A stretch of 64,000 nt of DNA. Source: Clostridia bacterium (GTDB lineage Bacteria; Bacillota; Clostridia; Oscillospirales; CAG-272). Each line of letters opens with the position of its first letter. Positions within the stretch are counted from its first letter, which is position 1. Positions 26,710-35,785 of this stretch are shown here, piece by piece. The stretch spans positions 186,001 through 250,000 of the forward strand of contig JAFVQU010000020.1 of assembly GCA_017504625.1 (NCBI GenBank). Direction: 5' to 3'. The translations under genes were made by a program, and so were the position numbers. Under the pieces are notes generated by a model. The model was not told the DNA's origin, searched no databases, and saw nothing but the letters and a program-made list of their open reading frames with translations.

Positions 26710-28839
26710 ATGAAAAAACAAATTTGCATCAAATTTTTAGCTGTGTTCACACTTGTACTTATGCTAAGTATAACCACTATAATCACAGCGTTTGCTGAAT
26801 CAAGCACTTCGGCATACGTATCTTCTGGTACAGAGGTTTCTCGAGGAGAAGAAATTACTATCTCTGTCGGAATCAGCAATGGATCGGAAATTCAGAGTAT
26901 TTTGATTATACCTGAATATGATAGTGACACTTTTGACTTAGTCGATGGAGGTTGGACTCTTTCCGGCGGACTTATGTCGGATTTCAGTGTTAGCTCCGGT
27001 GACGGCGTTATTTTGTTTAATCCCGGCATAAATGTAGATGGAAAAGTTCTTACCTTTACGCTGATAGCAAAAGATGATGCCGCATTTGACACATATAGTA
27101 TTTCTGCGGAGGTTGTCATCACCGACAGCAACGGCAACACCACGTTAACTACAACTCCTGCTACTGTACAAGTGAAGTGTGACCACAGTTTCACAAAGGA
27201 AGACACTACATATTTGAAGAGTGCCGCTACTTGTACAAATCCCGCAGTTTACTATAAGAGCTGTGTAACTTGCGGTGAAAAAGGTATTGAAACTTTTAAC
27301 TATGGCTCAACGATAGAACACTCATATACAAGAAAAGTAACTACCGATGCCTACAAGGTATCTGGAGCTACTTGTACAGTACAAGCCGTTTACTACTACT
27401 GTTGCGCTACTTGCGATGCCAAAGGCACCACGACCTATGAAGACGAAAAACCGCTTACACACAACTACACAAGAGAAGTAATAACAGATACTTATAAAGT
27501 CTCCGATGCGGATTGCGACAGTAAGGCGGTTTATAATTACTGCTGCGCTACTTGTGATGAGAAGGGCACAACGACTTTTGAACACGGCGAGGTTCTCGGT
27601 CATACAGGCGGAACGGCTACTTGTACTGCAAAGGCTATTTGTACTCGTTGTAGCCAAGAATACGGCGATACTCTTGACCACACATATGATCAAGAGGTAG
27701 TGCAGGATAAATATTTAGCTTCGGCTGCATCTTGTACGGCTAAAGAGAAGTATTATAAGTCTTGCACTTGCGGAGCTAAAGGATCGGTAACTTTCGAGGT
27801 TGGCGACAAGAGGCCTCACGACTATATGGAAAAGGTTGACGCGCTTTATTTGAAGGATGCGGCTACCTGCACGACAAAGGCAGTCTATTATGAAAGCTGT
27901 TCTGTGTGCGGCGAAAAAGGAACTGCTACGTTTGAGACGGGCGATGCACCGAGCCACAGCTACAGAACAAATTGGACTTCTGACTCGACATCGCACTGGC
28001 ATGAATGCTCGAAGTGTGGAGATAAGAAGGATTCTGCTTCACATACTGAAGGTGCGGCGGCAACGGAATATACCGCACAGACCTGTACTGTTTGCGAATA
28101 TGTAATCACTCCTGCTCTTGGTCACACACATCATTATAACACTACTTGGTCAAACGATGCAGATAACCATTGGTATGCTTGCTCAGGCTGTAGTGAGCCG
28201 AAGGACAAGAGCGCACATATCTACAAGAATGCTTGTGATACGGATTGTGACGTTTGCGGATATACAAGAGAAATAACTCACAATTATAATACAGATTGGG
28301 CGAAGGATGCAGAAAAGCACTGGTATGAGTGCACGATTTGTGGCGATAAGAAAAATGAAACGGTACATACTCCAGGCGCGAACGCTACCGAAACCACTGA
28401 TCAGACCTGTACCGTTTGTGGTTATGTGATCAAGGAAGCACTCGGCCATACTCATAACCACAACACGATTAAGAACGATGAAACGAACCACTGGAATGAG
28501 TGTGCTTGCGGAGATAAGACGGACGTAGCGGCTCATACTTGGGATGACGGCGTTGTTACTAAAGAAGCAACCTATGACGAAGAAGGCGAAAAGACCTTTA
28601 CTTGCTCAACTTGTTCTAAGACAAAGATTGAAAGTGTCGAAAAGCTGGTTCGAGATGACGAGACAAATACAGATACTGAAGGCAGCGCGGATGTACCTGC
28701 TGACACAGATAAGGACACTGATGCAACCGAACAGCCTTCCGATGGATGCCGTTCTGCAATTGGAATCGAAGCCGGTTCAATTGTGGTAATTGCTATGATT
28801 TGCGGTGCAGTTGTCTTTGTGAAAAAGAAGAAAGCATAA
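26710..28839 (+). CDS. Membrane-anchored surface protein: cohesin-like domain plus Cys/His repeats
   Basis: The start is 9 nt after GGAGG. The 709-residue product has a Sec signal (cleavage after AFA, about 29) and a cohesin-like beta domain at about 33-155 (SSGTEVSRGEEITISVGI, then KVLTFTLIAKDDAAFDTYSI). About ten Cys-rich repeats follow; the early ones follow a Y-K/L-x-x-A-x-C ... Y-x-C-C/S-x-x-C-G-x-K-G-T-x-T-F pattern, the later ones HWYEC-x-x-C-G-x-K. The end is an acidic Thr/Asp linker, then GCRSAIGIEAG, a TM helix and a KKKK tail. It should be cell-bound with its cohesin-like domain outermost. It is the first gene downstream of the invertible promoter. Confidence 0.8.
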   Translation: MKKQICIKFLAVFTLVLMLSITTIITAFAESSTSAYVSSGTEVSRGEEITISVGISNGSEIQSILIIPEYDSDTFDLVDGGWTLSGGLMSDFSVSSGDGVILFNPGINVDGKVLTFTLIAKDDAAFDTYSISAEVVITDSNGNTTLTTTPATVQVKCDHSFTKEDTTYLKSAATCTNPAVYYKSCVTCGEKGIETFNYGSTIEHSYTRKVTTDAYKVSGATCTVQAVYYYCCATCDAKGTTTYEDEKPLTHNYTREVITDTYKVSDADCDSKAVYNYCCATCDEKGTTTFEHGEVLGHTGGTATCTAKAICTRCSQEYGDTLDHTYDQEVVQDKYLASAASCTAKEKYYKSCTCGAKGSVTFEVGDKRPHDYMEKVDALYLKDAATCTTKAVYYESCSVCGEKGTATFETGDAPSHSYRTNWTSDSTSHWHECSKCGDKKDSASHTEGAAATEYTAQTCTVCEYVITPALGHTHHYNTTWSNDADNHWYACSGCSEPKDKSAHIYKNACDTDCDVCGYTREITHNYNTDWAKDAEKHWYECTICGDKKNETVHTPGANATETTDQTCTVCGYVIKEALGHTHNHNTIKNDETNHWNECACGDKTDVAAHTWDDGVVTKEATYDEEGEKTFTCSTCSKTKIESVEKLVRDDETNTDTEGSADVPADTDKDTDATEQPSDGCRSAIGIEAGSIVVIAMICGAVVFVKKKKA

Positions 28840-28864
28840 TAGCAATTAATCATAGACAAACTTC

Positions 28865-28894
28865 AAATGCAAGTGCTCTTAAGCACTTGCATTT
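28865..28894 (+). terminator. 13-bp hairpin between the two surface genes
   Basis: AAATGCAAGTGCT pairs perfectly around a CTTA loop. The T-run after it is weak (ATTTGTT), so partial termination or mRNA protection, giving different levels of the two proteins, is more likely than a full stop. Confidence 0.6.
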
Positions 28895-28916
28895 GTTACA
28901 ACGAGAGGAGAAGCCA

Positions 28917-31900
28917 ATGAAAAGAAAATTTAAACTGTTGTTTCTGGGCGTGATAGCAGTATTCATGCTATCATTGCTTTGCATCTCTGCTTCTGCTACA
29001 AGCAGCAATGCAGTTCTTGGGGATATGAATGGCGATTCTGTTGTAAATATCGACGATGCTATATATCTTTTAAAGCATACAATGATGCCATCGAGATACC
29101 CCGTATCTCAGCCCGCGGACGTTAACGGAACGGGCGACGTTAATATCGACGATGCCATATATCTTTTGAAACATACGATGATGCCGTCGAGATATCCGAT
29201 TATTGATCCGACTTTTTGTTCGCATAAATTCATGCAGCAAAACACAGAACCTGTATACCTAAAGTCTATAGCTTCATGCAAATCGCCTGCGGTATACTAT
29301 CATTCCTGTATTTGTGGTGAAGTGGGAGAAACCACTTTCGCTGTTGGTGATACTCTAAACCATGATTTTGGAAACTGGATTGTAATAGAGGAAGCAACCT
29401 CTGACAAAAACGGACTTAAAGAACGCGTATGCCAAAACTGTAATGTAATCGAACAAATTAAGCTTTTGAGATGTCCGACCTGTTATGGAAAAGGGTATGA
29501 AAGCTTTTACCCCGGATGCTGTACTTCCGGTCGTGTTCAAGCAACGTGTTACAGATGTGCAGGATCGGGAAAAATCAATGATCCAATAGTGTGTTATATT
29601 TGTGACGGAGTCGGCTCTTATGTTGATGGTTTAGGCACGACACGAAAATGTAGCTGCGATGGCGGACGTGTGTATCCCCAATGTTATAATTGTAACGGTA
29701 CAGGTTATACACTGGTTACATGCCCATCCTGTAAAGGAAATCCATCACAAAAAAATTGTGATGAATGTAATGGTCAAGGATATTATGACTATATTTTGCT
29801 CAAATATAATCTTAATGGAGGGGATGGGGTTGTTGAAGACTCTGTGTTTTGTGGAGATTATTGTGTCATAACCGATACAATACCAACAAAGAGTGGATAT
29901 GTTTTTCTTGGATGGAAAGATATTAAGACCGGTGCTTTATATAAAGCAGGCCAAAGTTATTCCGATGATGCACTTGAATTATATGCCGCGTGGTTGCCTA
30001 TTTGTTCCACGTGTGAAGGGGAAGGAGGAAGCTACACCGAATCAGTTTGCACTAAATGTGATGGAAATTATATATCTACGTCTACAACAAAAAAATGTAA
30101 TTCGTGCGGAGGCAGCTATATTGTTGGAAGCACCACAGGTTGGGGCACAACTTATTATTGTAAGACATGCTCATCGCATGATGTGTCAATAACAACTAAT
30201 ACATATACATGTTCTTGTGGCGATGGTAAGGTGGTAACAAAAACGCCATGCTCATATTGTAGCGGAAATGGCTATATAGGCGATGTTTCAGATTGTGAAA
30301 TTGATGTATCCAAACACATTCATAATTATCAATTTCATGAACAAAAAGTTGTAACATGGTCTGAGATTGGCTGGAATGAATATTACACATGCGATGGATG
30401 TGGTTTTTCAGGATATGTAGAAATACCTGCTATTGGAGCTGTTTTAGTAGAGAAGAATCTTTCAGATGCAGGAAGTGTTGAAATATCCATTAATCCGGAT
30501 AATTCTATTACGCTGAAAGCAATTAGCAATAAAGGATATACTTTTCTTGGCTTTTATAAAGGCGACAATCTTGTAGTATCTACCGATGTTTATACATTTA
30601 CTCCTCACAAATATAATAAGGAAATTGCTGCAAAGTGGCAAATTAATAACTATTCTGTTTCTATTACACAAAACATTGTTGAAGGTGGCAGTGTTAGCAA
30701 AAGTGGAAACTATGACTTTGGAACCTCGGTAACCGTAACGGCGACTACCAATACAGGATATACATTCCTTGGATGGTATGAGGAAGATACTAAAGTTTAT
30801 TCGGAACATGAATACACTTTTTCTATAACAAAAGATGTAGTACTGACTGCTAAATGGTTGAAGAATTACAATGTCGTTTTGCAACAAAATATTTCTAATG
30901 CAGGTAGGGTTGCAGGCGATGGTAATTTTGTTTCCAATAGTTCTGTGACGGTAATTGCAAGAACAAATATGGGTTATACCTTTGTTGGATGGTATGAAAA
31001 TGGCTTCCCGATTTCGTTTGATGAAACCTATACATTTGAAATTTCAAATGATAGAACTCTTATTGCAATATGGGAATTAAAGGAAGAGTACGCGGCTCTC
31101 TCAGACTTTGAATTTCGATTAACCGAATATTCGTGTGAAATAACCGGTGTTATAGATAAAACTAAAACGGAGTATATAATCCCAAATTACGTAACGAGTA
31201 TTGGATCTTCTGCGTTCTATGGTTGCACGAGTCTTACAAACATCACGATACCGAACAGCGTGACGAGAATCGAATGGGATGCGTTCTCCGGCTGTAGCGG
31301 ACTTACGAGTGTAACGATACCCAACAGCGTGACGAGCATCGGCTCTTCTGCGTTCTCCGGCTGTAGTGGACTTACAAGTATTACGATATCGAACAGCGTG
31401 ACGAGCATCGGCTCTTCTGCGTTTGAGGGCTGTAGCGGACTTACGAGTGTAACGATACCCAACAGCGTGACGAGCATCGGCTCTTATGCGTTCTACAACT
31501 GTAGCGGACTTACGAGTGTAACGATACCCAACAGCGTGACGAGCATCGGCTCTTCTGCGTTTGAGGGCTGTAGCGGACTTACGAGTGTAACGATACCCAA
31601 CAGCGTAACGAGCATCGGCTCTTATGCGTTCTACAACTGTAGCGGACTTACAAGTGTAACGATACCCAACAGCGTGACGAGCATCGGCTCTTATGCGTTT
31701 GAGGGCTGTAGCGGACTTACAAGTGTAACGATACCCGATAGTGTAACGAGCATCGGCTCTTCTGCGTTCTCCGGCTGTAGCGGACTTACAAGTATTACGA
31801 TATCGAACAGTGTGACGAGCATCGGCGAGTATGCGTTCTACAACTGTAGCGGACTTACAAGCGTAGCGATACCGAACAGCGTGACGAAAATCGGCTTAAG

Positions 31901-33221
31901 GGCGTTCTCCGGCTGTAGCGGACTTACAAGCGTAATGATACCGAACAGCGTGACGAGCATCGGCGAGTCTGCGTTCTACGGCTGTAGCGGACTTACAAGT
32001 ATTACGATATCGAACAGTGTGACGAGCATCGGCGAGTATGCGTTCTACAACTGTAGCGGACTTACAAGTGTAACGATACCCAACAGCGTGACGAAAATCG
32101 ACTTAAGGGCGTTCTATGGTTGCACGAGTCTTACAAACATCACGATACCAAACAGCGTGACGAGCATCGGCTCTCATGCGTTTGAGGGCTGCAGCGGACT
32201 TACGAGCGTAACGATACCCAACAGCGTGACGAAAATCGGCTCTTATGCGTTCTTCGGCTGTAGCGGACTTACAAGCGTAACGATACCGAACAGCGTGACG
32301 AAAATCGGCTCTTATGCGTTTGAGGACTGCAGCGGACTTACGAGCGTAACGATACCCAACAGCGTGACGAGCATCGAAAGCGGTGCGTTCTATATGTGTA
32401 ATAAGCTCGTAGAGATTATCAATCACTCAAGACTCTCACTTTCCCTAGGTTCCACTTCTAACGGTGACGTCGCATATTATGCCAAAGAGATCCATCAAGG
32501 AAGCAGCAAGATCGTTAATCAAAATGATTACCTCTTCTATACCTATGGGGGTACGAATTATCTGCTGGGATACATTGGCAATGATACATCATTAACTTTG
32601 CCACAGAATTATAACGGTAAGTCGTACGAGATATATAAATATGCGTTCTACAAATGTAGCGGACTTACAAGTATTACGATACCGAATAGCGTGACGAGCA
32701 TCGGCGAGTATGCGTTCTCGGGCTGTAGTGGACTTACGAGTGTAACGATACCCGATAGTGTAACGAGCATCAGCAAGTATGCGTTCTACGACTGTAGTGG
32801 ACTTACAAGCGTAATGATACCAAATAGCGTGACGAGCATCGAATGGGATGCGTTCTCCGGCTGTAGCGGACTTACGAGTGTAACGATACCCAACAGCGTG
32901 ACGAGCATAGGCAGTGGTGCGTTCAGTGGTTGCACAAGTCTTACAAGCATTACAATACCCAACAGCGTGACGAGCATCGGCCAAGTGGCGTTCTATAGAT
33001 GTAGCGGACTTACGAGCGTAACGATACCGAACAGCATCACGAGCATCGGCAAGTATGCGTTTGAGGACTGCAGCGAACTTGCGAGAATCACCTTTCAGGG
33101 AACCGTGTCGCAATGGAAAGCGATTTCGACGGAGTCTGATTGGAATTTCAACACAGGAAGTTACACCATTTACTGCACCGATGGCACCATATCAAAAATC
33201 GGATCGGTAACTTACAACTAA
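28917..33221 (+). CDS. Giant secreted protein: dockerin, Cys-rich repeats, InlB repeats and 25 BspA-type LRRs
   Basis: I choose the ATG at 28917, after AGAGGAG; the longer frame has no ribosome site. The 1434-residue product has a Sec signal (to about 27). A type I dockerin pair at 34-95 has two calcium loops, DMNGDSVVNIDD and DVNGTGDVNIDD, each followed by AIYLLKHT. Then come CxxCxGxG knots like the DnaJ zinc centre (about 180-460) and InlB/Listeria-Bacteroides type repeats (GYTFLGWYE, about 490-730). There are 18 and then 7 leucine-rich repeats of 23 residues (SGLTSVTIPNSVTSIG), split by a non-repeat insert near 1165-1215. There is no TM helix, LPxTG or cell-wall domain at the end, so attachment through the dockerin to a cohesin is likely. 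BspA-type LRRs often mediate adhesion. Confidence 0.85.
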   Translation: MKRKFKLLFLGVIAVFMLSLLCISASATSSNAVLGDMNGDSVVNIDDAIYLLKHTMMPSRYPVSQPADVNGTGDVNIDDAIYLLKHTMMPSRYPIIDPTFCSHKFMQQNTEPVYLKSIASCKSPAVYYHSCICGEVGETTFAVGDTLNHDFGNWIVIEEATSDKNGLKERVCQNCNVIEQIKLLRCPTCYGKGYESFYPGCCTSGRVQATCYRCAGSGKINDPIVCYICDGVGSYVDGLGTTRKCSCDGGRVYPQCYNCNGTGYTLVTCPSCKGNPSQKNCDECNGQGYYDYILLKYNLNGGDGVVEDSVFCGDYCVITDTIPTKSGYVFLGWKDIKTGALYKAGQSYSDDALELYAAWLPICSTCEGEGGSYTESVCTKCDGNYISTSTTKKCNSCGGSYIVGSTTGWGTTYYCKTCSSHDVSITTNTYTCSCGDGKVVTKTPCSYCSGNGYIGDVSDCEIDVSKHIHNYQFHEQKVVTWSEIGWNEYYTCDGCGFSGYVEIPAIGAVLVEKNLSDAGSVEISINPDNSITLKAISNKGYTFLGFYKGDNLVVSTDVYTFTPHKYNKEIAAKWQINNYSVSITQNIVEGGSVSKSGNYDFGTSVTVTATTNTGYTFLGWYEEDTKVYSEHEYTFSITKDVVLTAKWLKNYNVVLQQNISNAGRVAGDGNFVSNSSVTVIARTNMGYTFVGWYENGFPISFDETYTFEISNDRTLIAIWELKEEYAALSDFEFRLTEYSCEITGVIDKTKTEYIIPNYVTSIGSSAFYGCTSLTNITIPNSVTRIEWDAFSGCSGLTSVTIPNSVTSIGSSAFSGCSGLTSITISNSVTSIGSSAFEGCSGLTSVTIPNSVTSIGSYAFYNCSGLTSVTIPNSVTSIGSSAFEGCSGLTSVTIPNSVTSIGSYAFYNCSGLTSVTIPNSVTSIGSYAFEGCSGLTSVTIPDSVTSIGSSAFSGCSGLTSITISNSVTSIGEYAFYNCSGLTSVAIPNSVTKIGLRAFSGCSGLTSVMIPNSVTSIGESAFYGCSGLTSITISNSVTSIGEYAFYNCSGLTSVTIPNSVTKIDLRAFYGCTSLTNITIPNSVTSIGSHAFEGCSGLTSVTIPNSVTKIGSYAFFGCSGLTSVTIPNSVTKIGSYAFEDCSGLTSVTIPNSVTSIESGAFYMCNKLVEIINHSRLSLSLGSTSNGDVAYYAKEIHQGSSKIVNQNDYLFYTYGGTNYLLGYIGNDTSLTLPQNYNGKSYEIYKYAFYKCSGLTSITIPNSVTSIGEYAFSGCSGLTSVTIPDSVTSISKYAFYDCSGLTSVMIPNSVTSIEWDAFSGCSGLTSVTIPNSVTSIGSGAFSGCTSLTSITIPNSVTSIGQVAFYRCSGLTSVTIPNSITSIGKYAFEDCSELARITFQGTVSQWKAISTESDWNFNTGSYTIYCTDGTISKIGSVTYN
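31190..33110 (+). repeat. 69-bp coding tandem repeats (LRR array)
   Basis: Twenty-five 69-bp units, many almost identical at DNA level, run in two blocks (about 31190-32400 and 32640-33110). The consensus core is ACGATACCCAACAGCGTGAC. They encode the LRRs of the giant protein and are prone to unequal recombination. Confidence 0.9.
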
Positions 33222-33372
33222 TATCTCAATCGATACAAAGTATTTCAAGGAAACGAGTTACGCTTTATTATTGGTGAAAACAAAATAAGAAAGGCACGGG
33301 CGATATTTTCCCGCCCGTTGGAAAAACGTATGAAAAAGCTTATATTTTTATCCGGTCAGGCAAGTTGTGCAT

Positions 33373-33474
33373 ATGGCTCAAACTCTGTTTGATATGATAA
33401 TGGATGCTATAAATCTAATAAAGAAATCACAACAAGCTTGCAATCAAAAATCAAGTACACAAAGCCAAAACTAA
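33373..33474 (+). CDS. Possible 33-residue open frame, perhaps a gene remnant
   Basis: The frame starts MAQTLFDMIMDAINLIKKSQQ and is amphipathic and helical in pattern. There is no good ribosome site before the ATG. It could be a decayed end of an older mobile gene or chance. I do not recognise it. Confidence 0.2.
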   Translation: MAQTLFDMIMDAINLIKKSQQACNQKSSTQSQN

Positions 33475-33503
33475 AGTTTAGAAATATAGCACAAACACTG
33501 AAA

Positions 33504-33551
33504 CCACCATCTCAACGTGTGAACCGCGCTGAGATGGTGGACTTGTTTTTT
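33504..33551 (+). terminator. Terminator of the accessory surface operon
   Basis: CCACCATCTCA pairs perfectly with TGAGATGGTGG and is followed by ACTTGTTTTTT. Confidence 0.82.
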
Positions 33552-33603
33552 ATATTATGCTATATCCATTTTATCTGACGAGCACTGCATTCTGTACAGA
33601 AAT

Positions 33604-33643
33604 ACAAAAAATACGGCATACCTCTTTCGAGATATACCGTATT
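33604..33643 (-). terminator. Terminator of clpX
   Basis: On the minus strand, AATACGGTATATCTC pairs with GAGGTATGCCGTATT around a 4-nt loop (one mismatch), followed by six T. Confidence 0.85.
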
Positions 33644-33693
33644 CTTGCAAATTGTCATTTAGGGTACGTCCCTAATGATTCGTCTTTTTTAAT

Positions 33694-35019
33694 TTATTTT
33701 TCAATAAGGTTAGCTGCACCCTTCTTAAGAACAAGGCGCGGCTTTGTCTTTTTTGTTACGCATTCCTTCGTAATAATGACCTTTTCAACATCATTTCGGG
33801 AAGGAATTTCGTACATGATATTGGTCATAAAGCCCTCGATTATAGAGCGCAATCCTCTCGCACCCGTTTTTCTTTCGGTCGCAAGCTCTGCAATTGCTTC
33901 AAGCGCTCCCTCTGAGAAGGAAAGAGTAACTCCGTCGATTTCAAAGAGCTTGATATACTGCTTCGTAACGGCATTCTTAGGCTCACACAAAATGCGTACA
34001 AGAGCATCGTTTGTAAGCTCAGTAAGAGATACCATAACGGGTAGACGTCCGACAAGCTCGGGGATAAGTCCGAACTTTACTATATCGTGAGCTGTAACGT
34101 CGGAGAACATACCGTTTCCGCCGTCGCTTATAGCAGAGGTTTTGTCATGCTCACTGCTAAAGCCGATAACTCTGTTGCCCTTACGCTTTTCAATGATCTT
34201 TTCAAGACCGTCGAACGCACCGCCGCAGATAAAGAGAATATTTTCGGTGTTTATCTTAATGAATTCCTGATTGGGATGCTTACGTCCGCCCTGAGGAGGA
34301 ACGTTTGCAACCGTGCCTTCAAGGATTTTTAAGAGTGCTTGCTGAACACCCTCGCCCGATACGTCGCGGGTGATAGAGCGGTTTTCACTCTTTCTTGAAA
34401 TTTTATCTATCTCGTCGATGTAGATGATTCCGCGCTCTGCAAGCTCTACGTCGTAGTCAGCCGCCTGAATAAGGCGAAGGAGAATGTTCTCAACGTCCTC
34501 TCCGACATATCCTGCCTCTGTCAAGGTTGTCGCGTCTGCAATTGCAAAGGGAACGTGGAGAGTTTTAGCGAGAGTCTGAGCAAGATAGGTCTTGCCTACG
34601 CCCGTAGGGCCGAGAAGAAGAACGTTACTTTTTTGAATATCGATACCGTCGTCAGAAGCCTTCTTTTGATTTCTGTTTCTTCTTGTTCCGATATCCTTTG
34701 AGAGTATTCTCTTGTAATGATTGTAAACAGCCACGGACAAGGCGATTTTTGCTTCATCCTGACCGATGACGTACTCATCAAGAGATTTCTTGATGTCAAT
34801 AGGCTTGGGAAGAGTATCAAAGGAAAGAGAACTATCACTTTGAGCTCTCATATCCATTTCTGCGTCATAAATAAGCTCTGAGCATGATTCAACGCAAAAA
34901 TCACAGATATAAGCGCCCGATTGAGAGGGGATAAGGAAGTTTACCTGTTCCTCATTTCTACCGCAAAACGAGCAAAATCTCGAATTATTACCGTGAGTGT
35001 GCTTGTTGTTAGATGACAT
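33694..35019 (-). CDS. clpX: ATP-dependent Clp protease ATP-binding subunit ClpX
   Basis: The 441-residue AAA+ unfoldase has an N-terminal zinc-binding domain (CSFC near residue 16 and CDFC near 38), Walker A GPTGVGKT near 139, Walker [11 protein letters not shown] near 198, the ClpP-binding IGF loop (RVIGFSS near 284) and sensor 2 GARGLR near 398. It unfolds substrates and feeds them to ClpP. It is 20 bp downstream of clpP. Confidence 0.97.
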   Translation of the reverse strand: MSSNNKHTHGNNSRFCSFCGRNEEQVNFLIPSQSGAYICDFCVESCSELIYDAEMDMRAQSDSSLSFDTLPKPIDIKKSLDEYVIGQDEAKIALSVAVYNHYKRILSKDIGTRRNRNQKKASDDGIDIQKSNVLLLGPTGVGKTYLAQTLAKTLHVPFAIADATTLTEAGYVGEDVENILLRLIQAADYDVELAERGIIYIDEIDKISRKSENRSITRDVSGEGVQQALLKILEGTVANVPPQGGRKHPNQEFIKINTENILFICGGAFDGLEKIIEKRKGNRVIGFSSEHDKTSAISDGGNGMFSDVTAHDIVKFGLIPELVGRLPVMVSLTELTNDALVRILCEPKNAVTKQYIKLFEIDGVTLSFSEGALEAIAELATERKTGARGLRSIIEGFMTNIMYEIPSRNDVEKVIITKECVTKKTKPRLVLKKGAANLIEK

Positions 35020-35039
35020 AGTCTGACAGCAACCCTTTC

Positions 35040-35645
35040 TTACTCGTGCTTTTCAAGAATGCGGTCAATAATGCCGTATTCAAGAGCCTGTTTAGCAGTC
35101 ATAAAGTTATCTCTGTCGGTATCCTTTTCAATCTGCTCGATAGGCTTGCCTGTATTTTCGGAGAGGATCTTGTTAAGCATATCACGGGTGCGGAGAATAA
35201 GCTCTGCACGGATCTTGATATCACTTGCCTGACCCTGCGCACCGCCGAGAGGCTGGTGTATCATTATCTCACTGTGAGGAAGAGCAATTCTCTTGCCCTT
35301 AGTACCGGCTGAAAGAAGAAAAGCACCCATGCTTGCCGCCATACCTATGCAAATGGTGGAAACGTCGCACTTGATATACTGCATAGTGTCGTAAATAGCC
35401 ATACCTGCGGTTACAGAGCCACCGGGGCTATTGATGTAGAAGGAAATATCCTTGGTAGGATCCTGCGCCTCAAGAAAGAGCATCTGTGCTACTACAAGAG
35501 AAGCGGTTGCGTCATTAACCTCATCAGAGAGAAAAATTATTCTGTCGTTGAGCAGACGCGAAAAAATGTCGTAAGAGCGCTCACCGCGGCCCGTCTGTTC
35601 GATAACCATAGGAACCAATGCGTTTCTCATAATTGAGTTATCCAT
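35040..35645 (-). CDS. clpP: ATP-dependent Clp protease proteolytic subunit ClpP
   Basis: The ATG at 35645 gives a 201-residue product starting [18 protein letters not shown], the usual ClpP start; a longer in-frame start 26 codons upstream lies in the structured leader. The catalytic triad is visible: Ser in GMAASMGAF, His in MIHQPLGG, and the late Asp in DTDRDNFM. It forms the tetradecameric protease with ClpX. It lies between tig and clpX, the standard trio. Confidence 0.97.
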   Translation of the reverse strand: MDNSIMRNALVPMVIEQTGRGERSYDIFSRLLNDRIIFLSDEVNDATASLVVAQMLFLEAQDPTKDISFYINSPGGSVTAGMAIYDTMQYIKCDVSTICIGMAASMGAFLLSAGTKGKRIALPHSEIMIHQPLGGAQGQASDIKIRAELILRTRDMLNKILSENTGKPIEQIEKDTDRDNFMTAKQALEYGIIDRILEKHE

Positions 35646-35674
35646 AAATCTACCGTACCTTTCTTGTTTTGTTA

Positions 35675-35704
35675 TTAAAAAGCCGTTTACGCTAAATAAA
35701 CGGC
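35675..35704 (-). terminator. Terminator-like hairpin between tig and clpP
   Basis: On the minus strand GCCGTTTA pairs with TAAACGGC around a 7-nt loop and is followed by five T. It would limit readthrough from tig into clpP. Confidence 0.75.
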
Positions 35705-35705
35705 C

Positions 35706-35760
35706 GCGCCGTGCATACGACAAAGCAGAGAGGTCTGCTATATGTATATATTCACGGCGC
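35706..35760. repeat. Nested palindrome between tig and clpP
   Basis: An outer GCGCCGTG/CACGGCGC arm pair encloses an inner perfect hairpin AGCAGA-GAGG-TCTGCT. It directly abuts the tig terminator hairpin. The function is not known; it may be a control element or an RNA processing site for clpP-clpX. Confidence 0.6.
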
Positions 35761-35785
35761 TAAGCTTTGTTTACTTATTTTTAAA

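Larger units (their letters stand above)
33222..33693. other. 472-bp intergenic region after the LRR gene
   Basis: No clear gene is seen. It contains a short GC-rich hairpin (ACGGGCG with CGCCCGT, about 33297-33321), a 33-codon open frame, a terminator for the rightward transcript, a terminator for clpX on the minus strand, and a small palindrome TTAGGG-TACG-TCCCTAA near 33660-33676. Confidence 0.6.

Noticed and set aside
31217-32977. Several minus-strand open frames with repeats across the LRR array
   Set aside because: They repeat with the 69-bp unit and are only the reverse reading of the LRR codons.
31190-33110. Regular repeats that might be taken for a CRISPR array
   Set aside because: The units are 69 bp in phase with an open frame and encode LRRs; there are no unique spacers between constant repeats.
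33557-34090. A 177-codon plus-strand frame at the clpX end
   Set aside because: It mostly lies antisense to clpX, has no ribosome site and starts inside the terminator region.
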